From positions 124,001 to 188,000 of the forward strand of contig JAQWSK010000004.1 of the NCBI GenBank assembly GCA_029243245.1: a stretch of DNA of 64,000 nucleotides. The letters are read 5' to 3'. The stretch is from Flavobacteriaceae bacterium (GTDB lineage Bacteria > Bacteroidota > Bacteroidia > Flavobacteriales > Flavobacteriaceae). Shown here piece by piece: positions 55,607-62,628 of this stretch. The notes beneath the pieces are model-generated. The model was not told the DNA's origin and did no database searches. It worked only from the letters and a program-made list of their open reading frames with translations. The position numbers were made by a program, and so were the translations under genes. How positions within the stretch are numbered: the first letter of the stretch is position 1; each line of letters begins with the position of its first letter.

Positions 55607-55690
55607 GGAGGGGTGCCAGAGTGGTAATGGAGCAGATTGCTAATCTGTCAACGGGTAACCGTTGCCGGGGTTCGAATCCCCGTCCCTCCG
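55607..55690 (+). tRNA. tRNA-Ser(GCU)
   Basis: An 84-base gene. Acceptor stem GGAGGGG (55607-55613) pairs with TCCCTCC (55683-55689), discriminator G at 55690. The anticodon loop TTGCTAA places GCT at 55639-55641. A long variable arm (CAACGGGTAACCGTTG) marks it as class II serine tRNA. The 3' CCA is not encoded. Confidence 0.96.
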
Positions 55691-55697
55691 CAATCAA

Positions 55698-55771
55698 GGT
55701 CGCGTAGCTCAGCTGGATAGAGCATCTGCCTTCTAAGCAGACGGTCACAGGTTCGAATCCTGTCGCGATCA
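55698..55771 (+). tRNA. tRNA-Arg(UCU)
   Basis: A 74-base gene 7 bases after tRNA-Ser. Acceptor GGTCGCG (55698-55704) pairs with CGCGATC, discriminator A at 55771. The anticodon loop CTTCTAA carries TCT at 55732-55734, reading AGA/AGG, common arginine codons in this AT-rich genome. GTTCGAATC is the standard T loop. CCA is not encoded. Confidence 0.96.
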
Positions 55772-55780
55772 CATTTTTAA

Positions 55781-55806
55781 CCTCAACTTTTAGTTGGGGT
55801 TTTTTA
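55781..55806 (+). terminator. Terminator of the tRNA-Ser-Arg unit
   Basis: CCTCAACT pairs with AGTTGGGG (one G-T pair) around a TTT loop, followed by six T. It begins 10 bases after tRNA-Arg and ends the tRNA transcript ahead of ald. Confidence 0.85.
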
Positions 55807-55867
55807 TTAAACAGCCGTTGCTATATATTTTCTTAAATTTAATATACTTTTACATCAAAATAAATCT

Positions 55868-56980
55868 ATGAAAATAGGAGTGCCAAAAGAAATGAAACCT
55901 CAAGAAGCTCGTGTTGGATTAACCCCTTCAGGAGCAGCAACTTTAATTGCAGATGGTAATGAAGTTTTTATTCAAAAAAGTGCTGGAAATGATAGTGGTT
56001 TTTCTGATGAGGACTATAAATCAGCTGGGTGCACTATATCTAAATCAATAGAAGAAATATATTCATTTGCTGACATGATAGTCAAAATTAAGGAGCCTAT
56101 GAGTGATGAGTATCCTTTAATTAGAGTAAATCAGTTAATTTTTACATACTTTCATTTTGCATCAAGTGAAGCTCTTACAAAAGCTATGATAGATAGAGGT
56201 GCAATTTGTATTGCGTATGAAACTGTTGAAAAAAATGGAGGCTTGCCTCTATTGGTTCCAATGTCTGAGGTCGCAGGTAGAATGGCAACACAACAAGGTG
56301 CTAAATATCTTGAAAAACCTCAAGGTGGCTTAGGGATCTTACTTGGAGGTGTTCCAGGGGTTGCTCCAGCTAATGTTTTGATATTAGGTGGGGGTGTCGC
56401 TGGAACAGAAGCAGCTCGAATGGCTGCAGGTATGGGTGCAAACGTAACATTGTTAGATACTAATTTAGACCGACTAAAAATTTTAGGAGATATTTTACCT
56501 CCAAACGTAACTATTTTATACTCGGATTCATCTACGATTAGTCACCATATTAAAATATCACATTTAATTATTGGAACAGTTCTAATTCCAGGCTCTAAGG
56601 CACCAAAATTGATAACTCGAAATATGCTCGCTGAGATGCAAGAAGGAACTGTCCTTGTTGATGTTGCTATTGATCAAGGTGGATGTTTTGAATCAAGTCT
56701 TCCAACAACACATAAAAACCCTATTAACACAATTAATGGTATAGTTCACTATGCAGTTACTAATATGCCAGGAGCTGTTCCAAACACATCAACTAGAGCC
56801 TTAACTAATGCAACCATTTCATATACTCGAGAATTGGCGTCTAAAGGCTGGAAGAAGGCATGTAAAGAAAACCATTCTTTAATTAAAGGTGTTAATATTG
56901 TAAATGGAAAAATTGTGTATAAAGAGATTGCAGAAACATTTTCATTACCATTTGAGTCAATTGATAAATTTTTGAACTAA
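55868..56980 (+). CDS. ald: Alanine dehydrogenase
   Basis: NAD-dependent enzyme interconverting alanine and pyruvate plus ammonia. The 370 residues match the family length. MKIGVPKEMKPQEARVGLTPSGA starts the substrate domain; YFHFASS (about 94-100) holds the catalytic histidine; the Rossmann motif is VLILGGGVAGTEAARMAAG (about 169-187). NMPGAVPNTSTRALTNATISY is the C-terminal signature that separates Ald from transhydrogenase alpha chains. It is followed 18 bases later by a DUF4442 gene. The role may be nitrogen release from alanine or its synthesis. Confidence 0.94.
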   Translation: MKIGVPKEMKPQEARVGLTPSGAATLIADGNEVFIQKSAGNDSGFSDEDYKSAGCTISKSIEEIYSFADMIVKIKEPMSDEYPLIRVNQLIFTYFHFASSEALTKAMIDRGAICIAYETVEKNGGLPLLVPMSEVAGRMATQQGAKYLEKPQGGLGILLGGVPGVAPANVLILGGGVAGTEAARMAAGMGANVTLLDTNLDRLKILGDILPPNVTILYSDSSTISHHIKISHLIIGTVLIPGSKAPKLITRNMLAEMQEGTVLVDVAIDQGGCFESSLPTTHKNPINTINGIVHYAVTNMPGAVPNTSTRALTNATISYTRELASKGWKKACKENHSLIKGVNIVNGKIVYKEIAETFSLPFESIDKFLN

Positions 56981-56987
56981 AATTAAT

Positions 56988-56995
56988 TATATTTG
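56988..56995 (+). promoter_or_regulatory. Possible -7 box at the DUF4442 start
   Basis: TATATTTG fits TAnnTTTG and ends 4 bases before the GTG start at 56999, so any transcript would be leaderless. No -33 at good spacing. It may be a chance match, as the gene can be read from the ald transcript. Confidence 0.3.
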
Positions 56996-56998
56996 GTT

Positions 56999-57454
56999 GT
57001 GAAAGTAACTCCAGCTCGTTTTAATATTTTCATGTTTTTTAAGCTCCCATCAGCATGGTGGTCTGGAGTTAGATTACATGAAATAAACTCTGAGAAATGT
57101 ATTGTAAAGGTCAGATACAGATGGATAAACCAAAATCCATTTAAGTCAATGTTTTGGGCTATTCAGGGAATGGCAGCTGAAATGACTACTGGTGCTTTTT
57201 TAACTCGTGAAATTGAATCAAGTGGTTACAATATATCTATGTTAGTAGCTAATAATACTGCAAAATTTACTAAAAAAGCAACAGGCAAAATTCGTTTTGT
57301 TTGTGATCAAGGAATAGAAGTAAAAAATTTAATTAAAAGGGCTATTACCACAGGGAATGGTCAAACTCTATGGCTTAATTCTAAAGGGTATAATGAAGAT
57401 AACGTTATGGTGTCTCATTTTTCTTTTGAATGGTCTGTTAAACTCAGAAAATAA
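56999..57454 (+). CDS. DUF4442 hotdog-fold protein (PaaI-like thioesterase)
   Basis: A 151-residue protein of the DUF4442 family, hotdog-fold relatives of PaaI acyl-CoA thioesterases. Characteristic features are the N-terminal FNIFMFFKLPSAWWSGVRL, RYRWINQNPFKSMFWAIQGMAAEMTTG (the helix and catalytic-loop region) and SHFSFEWSVK at the end. I use GTG at 56999; the TTG at 56993 lies within a promoter-like box. It is between ald and the nitronate-monooxygenase-like gene, with which it shares one base. Substrate is unknown. Confidence 0.75.
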   Translation: MKVTPARFNIFMFFKLPSAWWSGVRLHEINSEKCIVKVRYRWINQNPFKSMFWAIQGMAAEMTTGAFLTREIESSGYNISMLVANNTAKFTKKATGKIRFVCDQGIEVKNLIKRAITTGNGQTLWLNSKGYNEDNVMVSHFSFEWSVKLRK

Positions 57455-58428
57455 TGAAACCATCTTTTTTTAATGATTTATCGCTGCCAGTAATTGCTGC
57501 ACCAATGTTTTTAATTTCAGGACCAGAGCTAGTTATAGCTTGTTGTAAGAGTGGAGTAGTAGGTACATTTCCTGCTCTAAACCATAGAACAACTGAGGGG
57601 TTTGAACAATGGGTTATTCAAATTAAAGAAGAACTCGATATTTTTGAAAAGAAAACTGGAAAAAAAGCAGCTCCTTTCGGAGTAAATTTAATTGTACATG
57701 CTACGAACATGAGAGTTCAAGCTGATCTAGAGGTTTGTGTCAAGCACAAAGTTCCTATCATTATTACTTCTTTGGGAGCTGTGCCAGAATTAGTAGATAC
57801 TGTCCATAGTTATGATGGTTTAGTTTATCATGATGTTATTAAAAAGCGTCATGCTGAAAAAGCTACAGAAGCTGGTGTTGATGGCCTTATTTTAGTTGCA
57901 GCTGGAGCTGGTGGTCATGCAGGAACTCTTCATCCTATACCTTTGATAAATGAAATTCGAAATTTCTTTAAAAAAACAATCCTACTTTCAGGATGTTTAA
58001 GTTCTGGTAAGGATATTGCTAGCGCCCTACAAATGGGAGCAGACTTTGCTTACATGGGAACTAGATTTATTAACGTAACTGAAAGTAATGCCAGTAAAGA
58101 TTATAAGCAAATGATTATTGATAGTTCTGCTGAAGATATTGTATATACTGCTGCTGTTTCTGGGGTTCATGGTAGTTTTCTTAGGCCAAGCCTAGAAGCT
58201 ATGGGTATTACTGAGGAACAATGGTCTAAATCTAAAAAAATTGATTTTGGAAGTGAATTAGATGCTGCTAAAGCTGAGGCTCAAGCCTGGAAAACAATTT
58301 GGTCAGCTGGCCAAGGTGTTACATCTATTAGGGATGTTCAGTCAACAGAGTCTTTGGTTACTCAACTAAAAAAGGAGTTTAAATCTTCAATTGAAGAACA
58401 AGAAAAATTACTTGAAGTTTTTAAGTAA
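57454..58428 (+). CDS. Nitronate monooxygenase / 2-nitropropane dioxygenase family protein
   Basis: An FMN-dependent TIM-barrel enzyme of 324 residues. LPVIAAPMFLISGPELVIAC is the N-terminal FMN-binding motif; GVDGLILVAAGAGGHAGTLHPIPLI carries the phosphate and glycine-rich loop with the catalytic histidine, and ADFAYMGTRFI follows. The family oxidises alkyl nitronates or acts as enoyl reductase (FabK-like); the motif set here is closer to nitronate monooxygenase. It ends 5 bases from the convergent M20 stop, inside a short inverted repeat (58422-58440). Confidence 0.85.
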   Translation: MKPSFFNDLSLPVIAAPMFLISGPELVIACCKSGVVGTFPALNHRTTEGFEQWVIQIKEELDIFEKKTGKKAAPFGVNLIVHATNMRVQADLEVCVKHKVPIIITSLGAVPELVDTVHSYDGLVYHDVIKKRHAEKATEAGVDGLILVAAGAGGHAGTLHPIPLINEIRNFFKKTILLSGCLSSGKDIASALQMGADFAYMGTRFINVTESNASKDYKQMIIDSSAEDIVYTAAVSGVHGSFLRPSLEAMGITEEQWSKSKKIDFGSELDAAKAEAQAWKTIWSAGQGVTSIRDVQSTESLVTQLKKEFKSSIEEQEKLLEVFK

Positions 58429-58440
58429 AAACCTTACTTA
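58422..58440. repeat. Inverted repeat spanning two convergent stop codons
   Basis: TAAGTAA, AAACC, TTACTTA: a 7-base perfect inverted repeat. The TAA of the nitronate-monooxygenase gene ends its left arm, and the M20 stop on the other strand is formed by its right arm. A weak bidirectional hairpin, with no strong T run. Confidence 0.4.
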
Positions 58441-59732
58441 GAGTTAATCAACCGGTAAATAAAGATAGCCGTTCTTGATGTTAATGACTCCATTGTCTTA
58501 AGGTTAACGGTTTCTTGAGGAGTGTGTGCATCTTCTCCCATTGTTCCAAGGCCATCTAGAGCATCAACATAATCCGCAACAAAAGAAACATCTGCAGCAC
58601 CTCTTTTTCCTGGATCATATGGAACTACTTCTCCTTGTTTAAGCGAAAGACTCACATTGCTTAATTGTTTTAAAAGTTTTATATTTCCTGGGGTTGGACG
58701 CATAGCTGGATAACTGTCAGTAAAAGATATAGTTGCTGATGTATTAGGAAGAGATTTTTTAATAATTGCACTCATTTTATCTCTAGCACGTTCTTTTTGT
58801 TTTTTAGAAATAAAACGTAACCCTCCATTTACTTTTGCAATCTGGGCTATCACATTAGTTTTTCCAAATACAACTCCTTCACTTTTTTTATAATCATAAT
58901 CCACGAAAGTTCCTCCCATTAAATTCCCCGGATTAAAAGTTAGTAATTCTTCACCACGAACTTCTTTGTAAAAACTATCTAAGATCCGACCCATTTCAAA
59001 GATAGCTCCAGCTCCAACGGATTCTCTAAAAATCCCAGAAGAATGAGCTCTTTTTCCAGTAGTTGTGACACTCCATCCAGAGGCTCCTCTTCTAGCAATA
59101 GTTGCATTATTATATCCTGTTGAATTTTCAAAACCTAGTGCAATATCACTATTTTTAGCAGCTTCAATTAAATCTTTCCTTGATATACTTAATGGTTTAC
59201 CAGTGCTTTCTTCATCTCCAGTCATTGCAACTGTTATATAAGAATTGTTTAATAAATTCAATTCATCTAAAGCTTTAAGAGCATAAAGCATAATCACATT
59301 TCCACCCTTCATATCATTCCCACCGGGCGCATATGCAATAGTATCTTTTCTTTCAAAAGTTTGAAATGGACTATTTTCTTCAAAAACCGTATCTAAATGC
59401 CCAATAAGAAGCAATCTTTTACCTTTTGAACCATTTTTAAATGCAAAAAGATGACCAGCTCTATTCATTGCTTCAGGCATTTCAATCCATTGTGTAGAAA
59501 AATTGATATCATCAAAAGCACTACTGAAAACTTTTCCAACTTTTCTAACGCCAATTTTATTTAAGGTTCCACTATTAATATTTACAACTTTTTCTAAAAA
59601 AATAATAGCCTCTTCATTATTTAAATTAACCTGTTTTAATATTTTCTTTTCGATTCTAGAAAGTTTCGTTTGACTAAAGCAGTTAAATTGTAAAATAATG
59701 ACTAAAACGAATAAAGTTTTTTTGAATAACAT
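58434..59732 (-). CDS. Exported M20 family metallopeptidase
   Basis: A 432-residue zinc peptidase of the M20/M25/M40 group, resembling carboxypeptidase G2 in layout. A signal peptide (about 1-20, ending NCFSQ) shows export; there is a cysteine but not a clean lipobox. Zinc ligands are in IGHLDTVFE, GGNDMKGG and TGDEESTGKP, and RAHSSG in the lid domain holds the dimerisation-domain histidine. C-terminal GTMGEDAHTPQETV provides the last ligand. Transcribed after the AI-2E permease with one base between. Confidence 0.87.
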   Translation of the reverse strand: MLFKKTLFVLVIILQFNCFSQTKLSRIEKKILKQVNLNNEEAIIFLEKVVNINSGTLNKIGVRKVGKVFSSAFDDINFSTQWIEMPEAMNRAGHLFAFKNGSKGKRLLLIGHLDTVFEENSPFQTFERKDTIAYAPGGNDMKGGNVIMLYALKALDELNLLNNSYITVAMTGDEESTGKPLSISRKDLIEAAKNSDIALGFENSTGYNNATIARRGASGWSVTTTGKRAHSSGIFRESVGAGAIFEMGRILDSFYKEVRGEELLTFNPGNLMGGTFVDYDYKKSEGVVFGKTNVIAQIAKVNGGLRFISKKQKERARDKMSAIIKKSLPNTSATISFTDSYPAMRPTPGNIKLLKQLSNVSLSLKQGEVVPYDPGKRGAADVSFVADYVDALDGLGTMGEDAHTPQETVNLKTMESLTSRTAIFIYRLINSK

Positions 59733-59733
59733 A

Positions 59734-60822
59734 CTACAAGTTTTTTGTTAATGATTTTACAACTTTATTTTCTTCAAAAAAAGTTTGAAGCATAACTTTT
59801 ATTGACGTATAGGACGGTATGGCAACTATAAGTCCTATTGTTCCAAAAAGGGTTCCAGCAATTATAATTATTATGAAAATTTCCAAAGGATGAGACTTTA
59901 CAGATTTTGAAAAAATGTATGGCTGACTAAAAAAATTATCGATTAATTGCCCAAAAGAAAAACCTAAAAGAACGTAAATAGTTTTTGGAAGAATTACTTC
60001 GGTAAAAGAGGCGTCTATAAAACTAGTCATAGTTAAAAGACTAATTAATACTGCTCCAATCATAGGTCCTAGATAGGGTATTAAGTTTAATAGAGCACAT
60101 AAAAAAGCTATAATGAAAGCATTTGAAACACCACATATAAGTAATATGGAAGTATATATTATTAGCAAAATTGTGATTTGAAAAAATAGTCCAATAAAAT
60201 ATCTGGAAAGTAAATCTTTAATTTTTTCAAGTGCTTTTTTAAACTTTGATTCTTGATCATCTTTTATAAAAATTAAAGTTGTTTTTTCCAATAGCTTACT
60301 ATCTTTAAGAAGAAAAAAACTAGCAAAAATTACTGAAAAAAGTCCAATCGTGAAATTACTTAGAGCTCCAGCAAATCCATTTAAGAACTCTGGGATAGTG
60401 CTAAGTCCAATATTAGAAAACAGATTGTTTGATATTGTATGTTTATTTAAATTGGTATTGTTCCAGCCAATAAAATCAGTTATTTGTGAACTTAAAAAAA
60501 TAAACTTACTTTCTAGATCTTCTACATTTAATAGTGATAAATTATCTCCTTGTTTTAGTAATAATGGAATGAATAATGAAATTATGCCAATCATTAATGT
60601 AATAAAAATTATTAGTGTAGTTGTTGCAGCCCATAGTGCAGAAAACTTTAATTTTCTTTCCAAAAAGATAACGATTGGCCTTCCTAATAAAGCTAAAACA
60701 GCAGCTATTGCAAGATGTATGATTAGTTCTTGTAGTTTGTAAAATAAAAAAACTCCCAACGATAACATTAAAAGTCTGTAAGTAGCAATTAAAATTCCTT
60801 TAGCAACAGTATTAGCTTCCAT
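59734..60822 (-). CDS. AI-2E family transporter (PerM-like permease)
   Basis: An integral membrane protein of 362 residues with about eight helices: two N-terminal hairpins (about 12-85), a soluble middle (about 90-180) and the conserved C-terminal block with PYLGPMIGAVLISLL and NFFSQPYIFSKSVKSHPLEIFIIIIIAG. This family includes the TqsA exporter and Na/H antiporter-like members; the substrate is not known here. ATG 60822 (MEANTVAKGIL) is the start; the TTG at 60831 is part of a promoter box. The gene lies between rsmE and the M20 peptidase. Confidence 0.85.
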   Translation of the reverse strand: MEANTVAKGILIATYRLLMLSLGVFLFYKLQELIIHLAIAAVLALLGRPIVIFLERKLKFSALWAATTTLIIFITLMIGIISLFIPLLLKQGDNLSLLNVEDLESKFIFLSSQITDFIGWNNTNLNKHTISNNLFSNIGLSTIPEFLNGFAGALSNFTIGLFSVIFASFFLLKDSKLLEKTTLIFIKDDQESKFKKALEKIKDLLSRYFIGLFFQITILLIIYTSILLICGVSNAFIIAFLCALLNLIPYLGPMIGAVLISLLTMTSFIDASFTEVILPKTIYVLLGFSFGQLIDNFFSQPYIFSKSVKSHPLEIFIIIIIAGTLFGTIGLIVAIPSYTSIKVMLQTFFEENKVVKSLTKNL

Positions 60823-60828
60823 AGATAT

Positions 60829-60836
60829 CAAAGATA
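60829..60836 (-). promoter_or_regulatory. Possible -7 box at the AI-2E transporter start
   Basis: Minus-strand TATCTTTG, a perfect -7 match that ends only 6 bases before the ATG, which would put transcription about 3 bases upstream of the start codon. Confidence 0.35.
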
Positions 60837-60844
60837 TAAAACTC

Positions 60845-61567
60845 CTATAACTTGTTTTTTTGAATATAAAAAAGTGTTGAAACAGTTAGTGTTGCATAAA
60901 GTGCAGCAGTTTCAGTTCGGAATCTTTGATCACCAAGACTAATTGGTTGGTATCCTTTTGACAGTGCAATTGATATTTCATTTTTGTTAAAATCTCCTTC
61001 AGGTCCAATTAAAATTATAAGTGGTTTAAAATCTATGTATATATCAGTAATGTGTTTTTTAGATGAATCATCACAATAAGCAATATATTTTTTTTCAATA
61101 GTGTTTTTTTTCAGAAACTTTTTATATGAAATTATATCTTCTATTTCAGGTAAATAAAATTGTTTAGACTGTTTCATTGCACTAATTGCAATTTTTTGAA
61201 ATCTTGTTAAATTAATTCTTCTACGTTCACTATTTTCTGATTTAATAAAATGAATTTTTTTTACACCAATTTCGGTGGCTTTTTCTATGAACCACTCAAT
61301 TCTATCATTACTTTTTGTTGGTGCAATTGCTATTTCAAGTTCGTAAGGAATACCTTTTCTGACATTTGCTTTAATTTTTTTTATTTGTGTATATCTTTGA
61401 CCTACTTGAATTAATTCGCCTAACCATTCTAACCCTTTTCCGTTTGTAACTATAACCTTGTCACCAGGAACTTTTCTTAAAACCTTACAAATATGCTTGC
61501 TTTCTTCTGCTGAAAAAATAAAATTTTTAGTTTCAATATTTAGCGATGGATTAAAGAACAAACTCAT
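60845..61567 (-). CDS. rsmE: 16S rRNA (uracil-1498-N3)-methyltransferase
   Basis: SPOUT-fold methyltransferase acting on 16S rRNA in 30S subunits. From the ATG at 61567 it has 240 residues starting MSLFFNPSLN; the frame is open further upstream, but that part lies inside tsaD and is not homologous. The PUA-like N-terminal domain includes SKHICKVLRKVPGDKV, and the knotted C-terminal domain has LIGPEGDFNKNEI and LGDQRFRTETAALYA. The start is one base after the tsaD stop. Confidence 0.93.
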   Translation of the reverse strand: MSLFFNPSLNIETKNFIFSAEESKHICKVLRKVPGDKVIVTNGKGLEWLGELIQVGQRYTQIKKIKANVRKGIPYELEIAIAPTKSNDRIEWFIEKATEIGVKKIHFIKSENSERRRINLTRFQKIAISAMKQSKQFYLPEIEDIISYKKFLKKNTIEKKYIAYCDDSSKKHITDIYIDFKPLIILIGPEGDFNKNEISIALSKGYQPISLGDQRFRTETAALYATLTVSTLFYIQKNKL

Positions 61568-61568
61568 T

Positions 61569-62591
61569 TTAAAAAGACATTCTAGAATTAGCAACTGAAG
61601 AAAAATCACTGAAGTTTTTATTTTTCCAATTATAATAACCTGCAATACCAATCATTGCTGCATTATCAGTAGTATATTCAATTGACGGAATGTGAATTTT
61701 CCATCCACTAATTTTTCTTTTTTCATTTAAAAAATCTCGAATTTTACTATTTGCAGAGACACCTCCACCAATTGCAACACAATTTATTCCTGTTTTCTGA
61801 ACCGCCATTTCTATTTTTTGAGTTATAATTTTTATTAGAGTTGATTGAATACTACTGCAAAGATCGTTTATGTTTTCATTAATAAATTTAGAGTTTTTAT
61901 ACTTTTCTTTTTCTATAAAATTTACAAATGCAGTTTTACACCCACTATAACTTACATCCAATCCTTTTACCTTCGGCACTGGAAATAAAAATTTTTTAGG
62001 ATTTCCTGTTTTTGACAATTTATCAATAATAGGTCCAGAAGGATAATCAAGTCCCATTTTTTTACCACATTTATCAAATGCTTCCCCAATTGCATCATCA
62101 ATTGTGGTTCCAATTATTTCCATATCAAAATAATTTCTAACAATCAAAATTTGAGTATGACCTCCAGAGACATTAACACCTATAAATGGAAATCCTGGAA
62201 TTAATGATTTTTTTTCATTTATAAAATGAACCAATATGTGTGCCTGCATATGATTAACCCCAATCAATGGAATATTTAAACCCATAGCCATTGATTTTGC
62301 AAAACTATTTCCAACAAGTAATGATCCCAAAAGACCGGGACCTTGTGTATAAGCAATTGCACTCAATTGATTTTGAGTAATATTAGCTTTTTTTAAAGCT
62401 TGATCAACAACAGGGATTATATTTAACTGGTGTGCCCTTGAAGCTAATTCAGGAACTACTCCGCCATATTGCATATGAATTTTTTGGTTGCTTATACAAT
62501 TTGACAGAACTTTGTTGTGATTCAATATCGCTGCTGCAGTATCATCACAAGAAGATTCAATTCCTAATATGTAGCATGGTTTTTGTTTCAT
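61569..62591 (-). CDS. tsaD: tRNA N6-adenosine threonylcarbamoyltransferase TsaD
   Basis: Catalytic subunit that places the threonylcarbamoyl group on A37 of ANN-decoding tRNAs (t6A). The 340 residues begin with the diagnostic ILGIESSCDDTAAAI; the metal-binding histidines are at about 114 and 118 (GVNHMQAH). The ASKHA motifs GVNVSGGHTQILIV and CVAIGGGVSANS and the final DNAAMIG are standard. An open frame extends upstream to 62696, but ATG 62591 is the homologous start. It works with TsaB, TsaC and TsaE, none of which are in the window. Confidence 0.96.
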   Translation of the reverse strand: MKQKPCYILGIESSCDDTAAAILNHNKVLSNCISNQKIHMQYGGVVPELASRAHQLNIIPVVDQALKKANITQNQLSAIAYTQGPGLLGSLLVGNSFAKSMAMGLNIPLIGVNHMQAHILVHFINEKKSLIPGFPFIGVNVSGGHTQILIVRNYFDMEIIGTTIDDAIGEAFDKCGKKMGLDYPSGPIIDKLSKTGNPKKFLFPVPKVKGLDVSYSGCKTAFVNFIEKEKYKNSKFINENINDLCSSIQSTLIKIITQKIEMAVQKTGINCVAIGGGVSANSKIRDFLNEKRKISGWKIHIPSIEYTTDNAAMIGIAGYYNWKNKNFSDFSSVANSRMSF

Positions 62592-62610
62592 AAATGAAAT
62601 AGTAACTTGA

Positions 62611-62618
62611 CAAAAATA
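62611..62618 (-). promoter_or_regulatory. Putative -7 promoter box of tsaD
   Basis: Minus-strand TATTTTTG matches TAnnTTTG, predicting a transcript from about 62607 with a 16-base leader. It lies in the short divergent gap between tsaD and the TamB-like gene. Confidence 0.4.
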
Positions 62619-62628
62619 AACGATTAAC

